Source of the DNA: Gaeumannomyces sp. JS-464
Lineage: Eukaryota > Ascomycota > Sordariomycetes > Magnaporthales > Magnaporthaceae
Assembly (NCBI GenBank): GCA_002197995.1
Contig: NGZR01000001.1
Coordinates: 11,241,501-11,305,500 of the forward strand
Reading direction: 5' to 3'
DNA: 64,000 bases
A program made the position numbers and the translations under genes. Of the stretch, positions 48,401 to 58,794 are shown one piece after another; position 1 is the stretch's first letter; each line of letters begins with the position of its first letter. Under the pieces are notes generated by a model, which saw only the letters and a list, made by a program, of their open reading frames with translations, had not been told where the DNA came from and ran no database searches.

Positions 48401-50160
48401 TTAATTAACGCGTCATTTATTTTAACGCATACCCTTAAACGTTTACCACGTGCTAAAACGTTTTAACTTATCCTTAACGCTTTATCCCGTTTCCACCATT
48501 ATAAAGATGCCGAAACACGTGCTAAGCTTAACGAACCCGTTTTAAACTCGCTTTGGGAAAAAGGGCCCTAACGACCGGCATAACGAAAACGACGTTAAGC
48601 ACGTTTTGCAAATAACCGAAGCTGTTATAAATAACAGCACGCGCTTTTAATTATTAAGCATTATAAAGAACCCGGTGTTTTACAAGTTAATTACGGAGCT
48701 CGCCACGCCCCGCCCCGGCAAAGCACCTTTTAAGCAAGGACGTGCTAAACGCTTTTAAAGCCGGGCACCCTTTCGCGTTATCGAAAGTTTGCTTTATAAT
48801 AGGGATAACGACGGGGTTAAGCGATTTGTTATCCCATTCTTATGGTAAAAACCTTTTTTAAAAAGGCCTATAATTATAAGCACCATTTCGGCCGCTAACG
48901 CATAACAAACGCCCTCGCCGGTATGCATTTCCGGTAAAAAGCGCCAAATCGACCAATACATTAAAAACTGTCACGTTTGCGGCATAAACCAAATCGATAA
49001 CTAAAAGCATCGGCACGCTCCAATTTATCCAAGCCAATTAAACCTATAAACGTATTAATTATAAACTTTATTACTGCATTCTAATCGTACGTTAGCAAAC
49101 ACCTTTTAACAACTTAGCACCACGACTTTTTTAACGCCCTTTTTACCGTTACCGATAAAATATCCAAACGGATTATCCTAATCCCGAATACGATACTTAT
49201 AATGCAAAACATTAGTTTCGCTATTATTACGATATTTCCTTATAGCTAATTGCTTTATTCCCGCGCTATCATTTTTCCAAAAATGCTAAATTTACCGGAA
49301 CCTTTTAGCAAACCTTTTAAAAGGGCTTTAAAATTAAAGCTCGCTATAACCACGGCTTACCATCCCTAAACCGACGGCAATCCGAAAAAAAAAACAACTG
49401 GTGGAATTAGCCATCCGCTTTTACGCTTAAAAGCACTTCCGCTTAAGTCGACATTTTCCTTGCATTTTAATGGATATTAACAATTCGACCACGTCGGCTA
49501 CGAACTGCTTACCGCACGAGTTTCTTTTCGGATTTAAGCTCCTTAAATTTGTTACTCGCTTATTAACTTAAATTTAAAGATACGCTTAACTTCCAGTACA
49601 TGCGTAAGCATTTCCGGCGTAAGCTTAGTACGTTATAAACCTCGCTGCTTCCGAAATAAAAAGGTTATACGATAGCAAGCACCGCTATAAAAAATTTAAC
49701 GAAGGAAACAAGTTTGGTTAAAAATGGGTACCGCTTATAAGCTTCGGGGAGGAATTGTAAATAATAAAACACCCCTTTTCGCTAAGAACCTTATACGATT
49801 AAAAAAAAGGTTTACCCTGGCTTACGAGCTCGAGTTACTATTAACGGCACCAGGATTTACCCAGTGATATCCATTTAGCACCTTTTTCGCTACCACGCCA
49901 AAAACGATCCCTTTTAGCGAGTGCCAGTACCACTTGGCCTATCGACTATACCCCGGTCGACGACGAATCCGACGATTTTGGCAACCCGACGACAAATCGT
50001 TCGAGGTTAAACGCATTACTAACCACAGGGTTAAAAAGGGCGGCGCTATTAAGTACTACGTTATTTGGAAGGGATACGGAAACCACGAAGGCATTTAAAG
50101 CTTAAGCCAACTTTAAGCACGCATTTAAAGTAGTCGAGGCTTACGAAAAGTCGCAAGCAA
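45481..50160 (+). pseudogene. Pol relic of the inner retroelement with chromodomain
   Basis: Fragmentary Pol. The RT active-site region survives as NDIIIFSDNF near 47,590-47,620, with the first catalytic Asp now Asn. The integrase zinc-binding NCHVCGINQID lies near 48,965-49,000. The C-terminus reads FEVKRITNHRVKKGG, then YYVIWKGYGNHEG, at 50,000-50,092: a chromodomain (KW-x-GY type core), which tethers integration to modified histones in chromoviruses. Stops and frame breaks are everywhere. Confidence 0.78.
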
Positions 50161-50373
50161 TTTTAACCGCGTTTAAAGGCAAAGTTAACGCTCCTGCCGA
50201 CGGCCTTTTCCCGGCAGCTAACGACGTCCCTAAAGCTCGGGGACCTACTCCGGTTAAGCGCGGCCGTGGACGCCCGCACGAAAACTAGGCGCTATAAGGG
50301 CGAAAAAGGAGGAAAATATTGTGCTATTTGTGTTTAGCATCGAACGATGCCGTTTTTTTAAAAGGCCGGCACT

Positions 50374-50575
50374 TATTACGGCCAGTAAGGCTTTAATTGT
50401 AAATAAAAAAGTTGGGATTAAAAACCCTTATCGTTAAATAAGGGCGGAGGTTTTATAAGGTGAATCCCGCACAAAGATATTTTAAACCTTTGCAGGGCCA
50501 AGCTTTCGGCTTTTAACTTACTTCGAATACCATTTTTCTGCTTTTCCAATTTTTTTACCCTCGACTGTTTTAACA
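50374..50575 (+). repeat. 3' LTR of the inner retroelement
   Basis: 202 bp; its first dinucleotide is TA instead of TG, a RIP-type change that by itself would block integration. Followed by TSD CTACA. Confidence 0.92.
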
Positions 50576-50599
50576 CTACATATTAATCCGATAAAAAGG

Positions 50600-53500
50600 T
50601 TACCGAATGGTATTTTTGAAAGCTTCGAAACATTTGCATATTTAAAATTATAAAGCTCGAATACGATAGCGAAGGAAAATAGCGCGTCGTTCCCGGGCTT
50701 ATAAATTCGAAAAGAAAAGCCCGAAAAAAACCTTTAAACTAAATACACCTTTTCCGAAAGTCGGAAAATTTTAATACTAACGCCGAATTAAATTAAAACG
50801 GTTAAACTTTTAAAATAGCCGAGTTTTAAAAGCAAGCAAAAAGTTCGAACGGCGAAACTTTTACATTTATAATTCGTAAAAAACAAATAAATTGGAAAAA
50901 TTAACGCGCTTTCGCACTTTTTAACGTATCGGAGTGTTTTTAAAACGTTAGGGTTTTAAAACACCCAAATGGCTTATTATATTACGTAATCTTAGCGAAC
51001 GGAAATAATAGCTAACTTTTATCGTGGTTTAACGATTAGCAAAAAGTTAAATATGCTAATTACAAGTTTAATAACGCAAGCGAATTAAAATAAACTACGT
51101 TAAAACCCGAAAACCACCCCAGCGTTAATATAAAACACCCGGGGCATTTATACCTTTTTTAAGCAAAATGCATTTACGGAAAATGCAAATTTCACTTATA
51201 ACCTAAATTTAAATACGATTTTTTTTTTACGGAAATTAAAAAGCGAGTTAAAAATTAAACCCCGTTTAGCATTTTAATTGCTACGGTAAAACCAGCCCGA
51301 ATCGGTAGGTTTACCGCAATTTTTAAACTTAACGAACGGTATTTAATGCTATATATTACCAAAACATTCGATTAAAAAAAGTGGGAAATTATAAAATGCA
51401 AAAAGCACATATTATAAAAGGCGAAAGCTTAGCATTAAAGGATTACGAAAACGTACGTACCATTTAACCTGGATAAAAAAACGAACGTGCAGTACCCGTT
51501 TTTTTATTAAAAAAACTAAATAAATACCTAAACGAAAAGTATAAAATGGAAAAAAAAACTTATAAAAACCTTTACAATAGTAAAATCGAATTAACCGTAC
51601 GACCTATTAACATTCCGGATAAAATATTAAAAGAAAAAGGTTAAAATGATAATTAATTGCAAAATATAAGGCGATTACGTATCGCTATAAACGGTTAAAC
51701 AGTATGGAATTCCTATAAAACGGAAATACCAACCGTACCAATTAAAAACGGTTAAAAGAATACCTATTACTTATAATAAAAAATGGATTAACTAAAAAAC
51801 ATAACTAATAATATTACGCACCCGAAATGGGAAAAACGTTATTATTATATTGGATAAATTGGATATAAAAAAAAACGTAATTTTCGAAATCTTTTAATTT
51901 AGGAAAAATAACTTACGAATAAATTAGGCCACCGGTTAAATTTAATAAGGGAAGCTATAAATAATTAAAACAGTTTACCAATTACGAACCCTAAACCGTA
52001 AGCATAAAAAGCAACGAAAAAAGGTTATAACGGCGATAGGATTTAACAATTTATTTTTGCATTTAGCATTAACGAATACGCGATTATCCAAAGCGGAAAA
52101 CGATTAAAACAATCCAACCGATATTAAAAAACGGCTTACGAATGTTCCGGAAAAATACCATAAATACGAAAAACTGTTTCGGAAAAACCTAAAAACGGTA
52201 TTTCCTAAATATAAACCGTTCGATTTGGAAATTAAATTTAAATTAAAAACGTAATTTAAATACCAAAAGCTGTATTAATTTAGCCTTCGGTAATAGGAAA
52301 TGCTAAAAAAATAACTAAAGGAAAACTTATGGAAAGGATATATTAAACTTTCCGATTTTTTAATAAAATACGGGATTTTATAAGAAAAAAAAGAAAAACG
52401 GGACGGAGCGAATATGCATTAACTACTAACCGTTAAACGAGGTTACCATTAAAAACCGGTATTTTTTGCCTTTTATTAACAAATTACACGATAAATTCGG
52501 CAAAGCTTAATATTTTACGGCTTTGGATTTACGGAAAAGCTTAAGCTTAATACGAATTAAAAAGGGTTAAAAGTGGCTTATAACTTTTAAAATAAAATTT
52601 GGATATTACGAATTTTTAATAATAACTTTCGGGTTTATTAACGCATTAGCTACGTTTTAAAAGATAATTAATTATATATTGCGCGAATACTTTAGCGTTT
52701 TCGTTTTCGCGTATTTAAACGATATTTTAATTTTTTCGAAAACGATAGAAAAACATAAGTAATACGTATATAAAATGCTTTAAAAGCTATTTAACGCGAA
52801 GCTCCTCGTTAAATTAAAAAAGTGCGAATGGCATTCGCAAAAAGTTATTTTCCTAAGGTTTATGGTTATACCTAAACAGGTTTATATAAACCTTAAAAAA
52901 GTTAAAAAAGTTAAAAAGTGGTTTATATTTAAAAACGTTACGAAAGTACAAAGGTTTTTAAAATTTTTAAACTTTTATAAACGGTTTATTCGCGGTTATA
53001 ACAAAACCGTTATACTATTTACGAACCTTACCAAAAATAACCACTAATTTTATTGTGAAAAGTAAAAATAAAAGGCTTTTAAGTAATTACGGGACGCCGT
53101 ATTAAAAAAACCAATATTAGCACTTTTAAACCCAAAAAAAACCTTTTAAAGTTAAAACCGACGCGTTAAATTACGCGATCGGCGGCTAACTTGGATAGCG
53201 AAACGACCAAAAACGGTTGCACTTTTGCGCTTTTTTTTCGCAAAAGTTAAATAAACCTAAATTAAATTACCAAATTTATAACAAAAAACTTTTAACAATT
53301 ATTTAAGCATTTAAAAATGGCGACCACACTTTTATAAAGCGAAGTACCAGGTTATAATATATATAAATTATAAAAACCTAACGCACTTTATTATAAATAA
53401 AAACCTAAATAAGCGATAAATCCGTTAAAACGAGTTTTTGCAAAACTACGATATCCGGATTAAATACCGGAAAAGGTCGAAAAACGGCCGGGCGAACGCT

Positions 53501-54900
53501 TTAAGCTAACGACCGAACCATTAGGTTATAATACTTAAAAAAAACACGAGTAATCCTAACGGAAAAACTAAACGGATTTTTAATCCCGGTATAAAAAATG
53601 CTCGTTAAAACGGTCCGGTAAGAAAAAGGTTTAAACTTTAAAAAAAATTTAACAAATTTATAGCTAATTAGCATATAGCTATTAAAGCGTAACTAAAATA
53701 TAAAAACGGTTATAATAACATTACGGGTTCGTAAAAACTCGAACCGAAATATAAAACGCAATAAAAAATTGCGAAAATTGCGTTAAAAATAAAGCTAGCA
53801 AGCATAAACCTTATAAGCTTTTATAACTACTGCTAACGCCGAGCGAGGTATAGCAAAAAGTTATTATAAATTTCGTTATTAAATTTTCCCAGTTTAAAAA
53901 ACCGATAACCGGAGTAAAATACGATAATATATTAGTAATAATAGATAAGTTTACCAAATACGCCTTATTTTTACTATATAAAAAAAGCAGCGACGTTACA
54001 AAGCTAACGTACGTTTTTATTAAGCACGTAATAGCGGAATACGGCACGTTAAACCGTTTAATTACGGATAAAAATGAGCTATTTATAAGCAAATTTTGGA
54101 AAGGATTTACAAATAAGCTAAAAGCGGAGCATTTTTTATTTATAGCTTACCACTTTTAAACAAATGGATAAACGAAACGAACGAATTAAACTATAAAGCA
54201 ATACTTACGCTATTACGTTAATTATAAATAAAACGATTAAGTATAATTACTTTTTATAGCTTAATTCGCTTATAACAATTTAATTTATAAAAGCATAGGA
54301 ATTACACCGTTTTATGCGAATTACGGGTTTACGTTTATAACGTATAAAAAACTTAAAGCAAAAAAACATACCTTTGTAACGGAAATACAAATAACGAAGT
54401 TTACCAAATTGCATAAACACTTTTAAATAAAGCTAAAAAAATTGCGGCACCGTATAACTACTTAAACAATAAAAAAAGGATTAAAAAACCGACTTTTAAA
54501 AAAGGAAATAGCGTTTATTTTTTTAACGAAATATTAAAACAAAACGATTAAGCGATAAATTAAACTATAAAAAACTGGGACCGTTTAAAGTATTAAAAAA
54601 AGTTTTAAACGTAAATTATAAACTCCAATTACCGCTAATTATAAAATCCTACCCGGTTTTTTATATTTTTTTATTCGAATTAGCGTTACCGGGTTTTAAA
54701 AGCGATAAATTAATAAAATTAACCTAAAATAAAAATACGAAATCGAAATTTTTTTAAATTATAAGCTGAAATATAAGCTTAAAAAGTATTTAATTAAATG
54801 AAAAGGATATGGTTACGAGAAAAACACGTGGGAAAAAAAAAATAACCTTATAAATTGCTAGGAAATTTTAATAAAATACCGGCAAAAATAACTATAAGGA
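50600..54900 (+). pseudogene. Pol relic of the outer retroelement with chromodomain
   Basis: RT is recognisable around 52,540-53,040: GYYEFLITTFGFINALATF, then AYLNDILIFSKTIEKHK at 52,706-52,760, where the YLDD box has become YLND, and KKCEWHSQKVIFL. The integrase core is visible at about 53,990-54,170 (KHVIAEYGTLNRLITDKNE and FISKFWKGFTNK). The C-terminal chromodomain at 54,725-54,890 reads YEIEIFLNYKLKYKLKKYLI, a Trp-to-stop change, then KGYGYEKNTWE. Protease is presumably in the poorly readable first kilobase. Confidence 0.85.
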
Positions 54901-54983
54901 AATTAGCTAGTAAAAAAAACGGAAAAATAACGATCCTTTTTAAAAATACCCGCGATATTTTTAAAAAAACCGTTAATTTTTTT

Positions 54984-55054
54984 AACCTAACCGGAAATCG
55001 AACCCGGGATTTATAAAATGGGTGTTATAAATGGTACCGTTTTACTATTAAGTT
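54984..55054 (-). pseudogene. tRNA-like sequence 1 inside the outer retroelement
   Basis: On the - strand 71 bases fold like a tRNA: acceptor AACTTAA pairs with TTAGGTT, the T-arm is CCGGG-TTCGATT-TCCGG, and an AT-rich anticodon arm is self-complementary (ATTTATAA with TTATAAAT). The AT-rich stems suggest that RIP changed it. The anticodon cannot be read with confidence and no T sits at the usual position 33, so it is at best a tRNA pseudogene. Confidence 0.5.
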
Positions 55055-55173
55055 AAAAAAAAGCAGCATTTACTAAAACCAAATAAAGCAAAAAAGTTTG
55101 CGCCGAACGGTTAGCAAAAAAAAAAAAACCAAGCAAGGTTCGGACGAAACGTTTATTAAAGCCTCCCTAACAC

Positions 55174-55242
55174 GGTCGTGCCGAAATTCGAACCCGAAAC
55201 CTCGGCAAAAAACCAAAGCCACGCTTAATGCGCTATAAAACT
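55174..55242 (-). pseudogene. tRNA-like sequence 2 inside the outer retroelement
   Basis: On the - strand a D-arm-like TAGCGCATTAAGCG, a T-arm GGGTTCGAATTTCGG and a 3' acceptor strand CACGACC are spaced as in a tRNA. The 5' acceptor strand (AGTTTTA) matches poorly unless several transitions are assumed. It lies 120 bp from the first tRNA-like sequence in the same orientation. Confidence 0.42.
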
Positions 55243-55902
55243 TAAAAAAGTTATTGGAAAAAATTATAACTGGTTAAAAAAGGCAAACAGGTCCAGGTTA
55301 AAATTAACCCCGGGCATTTGCCAATCGGAAAGAACGGAAGGAGCTATAAAAGGCTCGGAATGCGAAACAGCTTAGCGAGCCGCCTGGTCGGCCTCCTCCC
55401 GCTCGACATGTTTTAACTCCTCCACCGAATTAATACCGCAACGCACCGCGCGCATTATTTTTTCCAGCCATATTCGTTTTTATTTCCGAAAGCGAAAAAC
55501 TTTTTCTTCCGCCTTTTCCAACTTAGTTTTAAATTTGGAATATTAAACGACGATATTTCGAAGTTTAAAAAAAAGGCCCTAAAACGTCGCACCCCGAGCG
55601 ATTAATTCGAAAACATTCCACGCACCGAAACGAGTTTTAAAAAAAAGCTTTACACTTTTTACGCTTTAAAACCTCGTAATAGTACGAATAAAAAAGCATT
55701 TCGTAGCAGTTAAAAAAAATAATTGCTAAAAGCTCCTTGCAACTAACGGTTTTTTTCGCAAAAGGACGTTTTCGTACCCGGCTAAACATTTTATTAAATA
55801 AAAAGGGAAGGGAAATGGTAAAAAAAGAAAGTACTTACTATTAACAAAAGGCGGGGCGATAAAACGTGGCCAAAAGGACTTAGCTTAAAAAGGGAAACCT
55901 AA

Positions 55903-56349
55903 TATTACGACTAGCATGCAGGCCCTTAAAACAGCAAGGCAAAAAAAAGCCCGAAGTGGTGCCTCCGCCCCGCCCCGGTTACGTGAAGTTACGTAAACCA
56001 GGAGGGATTTGTGGATTTATAACAAAGCAATAAATCCAAAAAGGGATTTGTAAATTTATAACAAAACAACAAATCCAAAAAGGATTTGTGGATTTATAAC
56101 AAAACTACAAATCCAACCCAACACAAGGCAAAGGCAGCGTATATATAAAGGATGAATTTCCTATTATTTTAGGTAGCTTTAACTAAGGCTTTAGCATTAA
56201 TTAACCTAAGTTAGCTCCCAAGCATCCCTTAGGGCGAGCAATCAAATTATCCTTCTAAGTCACGTAATCCCCCGTCCACCAGCCTAAGCGATACTGTCCT
56301 TTCCACCTCCGAGGTGCCCTACCCTAGGAGCAAACCCCTGATTGTAACA
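55903..56349 (+). repeat. 3' LTR of the outer retroelement
   Basis: 447 bp; the first dinucleotide is TA (TG mutated) and the end is CTGATTGTAACA. Three internal repeats lie at 56,004-56,115. The last 150 bp are almost unmutated, so the right edge of strong RIP falls inside this LTR. Followed by TSD AACGG. Confidence 0.93.
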
Positions 56350-56415
56350 AACGGCGCCTGAATATCGTAACTCTGCTAATAAAACATACACCGACACGGA
56401 GCTCCGGTCCTCGTA

Positions 56416-57090
56416 TCACTGTCTGATCATCTTTAGGTAGGTCGTAACCTCTGGAGCAAAGATGCCGTTTCGGACGAGCTGGTCGGCAGATTCAACTATC
56501 CAGGTCTAACAGTTTCTCTGGTGACCCTCCTGCCAGTCGCGGCCTAAGTTGAATCGGGCTGTTAGCAACCACCCAATTTTTCGCATGGCGGAGGGACGTT
56601 TCGAAAGACTTATCGTGCGGGGAAGGCGGAAACTTACGGTGTTAGCAACCGAATTTAGCGATTTTTCAGGAACCTGGATTTGGGCGGCGCTGGCCTTAAA
56701 CAGGTACACTGGGGTGTTGTCGATCTTGTGCCTTCCGTAGTTGAACATGGCAGCCTCGTCCAAAAACCGGGGGTTAATCCACTGCAAAGGGATTCTTTTT
56801 ATCGGCTTGCCTCCTGTTAGGTCGAAATCGTGACACCGTTTGATCTGGAACGTGAATCCGGTTTTGACATCGCCGGCTGCATGCATTAGGACGCCAACGT
56901 TAGCGTTGCGCCTGGACGGGACGAAATACGCCCAGTGGTCCTTAAAAGGATGGCCGTTGAAGATTAAAAGCTTAACCAGCAAGGACCCGGGAGGCCCGCT
57001 GTCAGCCACGGCAGGTGGCTGCGGGGCAGCAGTGGGCGGTGCAGCATTGCGAGAAGTGCTCGGCGGAGGAGGGGGCGGAAGGGGTGGCAT
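56416..57090 (-). pseudogene. Conserved fungal protein of unknown function, premature stop
   Basis: Starts at ATG 57,090 with a Pro-rich head (MPPLPPPPPPSTS) and a conserved core: LLIFNGHPFKDHWAYFVPS, NVGVLMHAAGDVKTGF, KRIPLQWINPRFLDEAAMFN and VPEKSLNSVANT. I recognise this as a recurrent unnamed fungal family without known function. The frame stops at TAG 56,508-56,506, but continues open for 29 codons as TWIVESADQLVRNGIF...KMIRQ to a natural TGA at 56,416. The TAG fits a CAG (Gln) changed by C to T in CpA context. A GTAAGT...GCTAACAG segment (56,637-56,559, 79 nt) looks like an intron, but removing it breaks the frame, so the structure is unsettled. It lies only about 70 bp from the retroelement LTR. 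Confidence 0.72.
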
Positions 57091-57834
57091 GCTGCTTCTC
57101 TTGCTTAATTATTGTCGTGGGTTTTTATGGCCCGGTCTGAGTGCTCGACTGCGAGAGGGGATGTTGTTGGACTATATCCTTTTTGAAGATCCGGAGTAAG
57201 ACGTCGGGAGCATAGGTTCTTTTAGGCGTTTAATCCTCCCACCTTAAAATGTTTTCACCATGGCGGCGGTTTCCTCCTGCCATTAAGACTGTTAGCGCCG
57301 GCATCGCAAGCCGTTAAGGCTAAGGCCCGACCTTTGGCTGCGTTAATTAGACGCGCGACTAACCGATCGCACATGACCGCGGCTTGAAACAGTGCCGAGT
57401 CCTAAAGAACAACGATGGGCGATGCCAGCGTCGGGGCCGGCGGCTAGCAAGACTTATGGGGGCGGCGCTCGTCATTCTGGACCCAAGCGTGTGAGGGGAG
57501 TAGGTAGGTCGATAGGTAGGCAACCACAGTTATGGAGGGCAGTTAGTGCGTAGGAAGATGCACGCCCCGCCGTATGGAGATGGGAATGCTATGCTTGCGG
57601 AGTGGTGCTGGCCCATCCAAGCACCGCCAACTATGTTCTTTTAAACCCCGGCGGAGTTAAAAGCCACTAGAGGGGACTGGTGGATGGAAATTGGCGCGCG
57701 GGTATAAAGCACTGAATTGGATTTGGTGCAGGCGACAAGAAATTGGATGGAGATTAAGAGCAGGAAACACACGACTTTCAGAAAATGTGTTTTTTTTTAA
57801 AGGGAACTTGCCGGTTCCCAAACGGCAGTGATTA
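57091..57834. other. Intergenic, nothing recognised
   Basis: No gene or repeat recognised between the two minus-strand pseudogenes. It should contain the promoter of the gene ending at 56,416 and the 3' flank of the kinase pseudogene. Confidence 0.5.
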
Positions 57835-58794
57835 TTATATCCCTTTAGAAAGAACAAAATATATCCAAGGATAGTAGTATTTTTCGTTATCCACGGGATT
57901 TAAGATAAGGGGCACATATTTAGTAGTCCATTCGTTTTAAAGCGCTTTATTGCTCGAATCCTTTAAATAATACCAAACGCGTTTGGCTTTGCAGCATTCC
58001 CAATAGGCCGGGTACCAGCCTGACTGGGCCCAGTTGATAACGGCCGCCATTTTGGGTTTAAGGCCTGGCGATAAAAAGATATTTGGCGCGATAAGGTCGT
58101 TGTGGGTGAAAGCGATAGCAACATCGGCTGGGAGGATTTCTATGCTGTAGCCGTCCTAAAACTAACGCACCGCATCGGGGCCACGAAAAGGGCTGGCCAG
58201 ATTTGAATGGTCCCGAAAAAAGATGTCGTTTAAGCGTTTGTCGCTTAAACTCCCTAATAATTCGTTAATATGCTCCCCGGTTAGACGCTTGCCTAGCGTG
58301 GTGGACAGGAAGAACTTACCAATATAGCGCTCGTTTATGAGAGGTTTCAAACTTCTCCACGCATTGGCTATTTTTTTAAGGTCCTGAGAGATAGCAAACC
58401 TCTAACCCTCGGTCATGCCGCCCCACAGCTTTTAAAGTGGTTTGCCGTCGACGAGGGCCATGTAGATGAACCCCTGTTTACCATCCTTAACCCACTTGAA
58501 AACTTCGGGGATGGGAACACGTCCATTAAGCTGCTCACGAGCCCAGATCTGCGTTTCCAGTTCCATTCGGGTAACGTTAGCGCCATACTTTACCAAAAGC
58601 CCCATCGCCGGCACCATAACAGGCGGGGGGCGGTAAAAGTTGGTAGCGCGATCGTTTCCAGACTGCACATTTAAAGCTCGGACCTCTAAGGGGCTGGGGA
58701 GCGTGGGTGCTCGTTGCTCCTTAAAAAAACAAGATTCCGGAAAACCTATCGGCTGGCTGGCCTGCTCGTTTTGACCTGGCATCTTCTGTGCCAT
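57835..58794 (-). pseudogene. APH-family kinase (phosphotransferase) pseudogene
   Basis: One continuous frame of about 320 codons matches the fungal APH/choline-kinase-like family, small-molecule kinases of mostly unknown substrate. Seen in order: YRPPPVMVPAMGLLVKYGA, ELETQIWAREQL, VPIPEVFKWVKDGKQGFIYM, the catalytic loop FTHNDLIAPNIFLSPG, then AVINWAQSGWYPAYWE and the family's C-terminal YFVLSKGI. Five in-frame stops interrupt it: 58,434-58,432 (TAA), 58,404-58,402, 58,164-58,162 and 58,158-58,156 (TAG), and 57,939-57,937 (TAA). Each fits CAG or CAA with C to T. The metal-binding Asp of the usual IDWAQ is Asn, a G to A change. There are no indels. The ATG at 58,794 is a guess; the frame is open upstream to 59,076. 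Confidence 0.88.

Larger units (their letters stand above)
42408..50575 (+). mobile_element. Inner Ty3/gypsy chromovirus nested in the outer one
   Basis: An 8,168-bp element with 202-bp LTRs (42,408-42,609 and 50,374-50,575) and TSD CTACA, inserted just after the outer Gag zinc knuckle and in the same orientation. The base run after the 5' LTR (TTGGTAGCAACTCCGG) begins with the TGG expected of a tRNA primer-binding site. A Gag-like region starts at 43,088, an Arg/Asn/Tyr-rich stretch lies at 45,050-45,400, RT near 46,700-47,700, integrase near 48,900-49,800 and a chromodomain near 50,000-50,110. The LTR sequence differs from the outer family, so this is a separate lineage. No intact frame survives. 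Confidence 0.9.
40824..56349 (+). mobile_element. Outer Ty3/gypsy chromovirus, full-length but RIP-dead
   Basis: Two 447-bp LTRs (40,824-41,270 and 55,903-56,349) with TSD AACGG bound a + strand element whose own length is about 7.35 kb once the inner element is removed. Domains in order: Gag with a CCHC-type knuckle (41,300-42,300), then after the nested insertion protease/RT/RNase H/integrase (50,600-54,700) and a C-terminal chromodomain (54,725-54,890), which places it among the chromoviruses. About 1 kb follows before the 3' LTR, with two tRNA-like sequences. RIP has put stops in every frame. Confidence 0.92.

Noticed and set aside
36250..56400. Centromere or mitochondrial insertion as explanation for the AT-rich block
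   Set aside because: The AT-richness is explained by two identifiable retroelements and one DNA transposon with sharp, duplicated borders, and by transition-type mutation.
57657..57857. 66-codon frame on the - strand overlapping the kinase pseudogene end
   Set aside because: It overlaps the C-terminal codons of the kinase in another register and shows no motif; regarded as a shadow.
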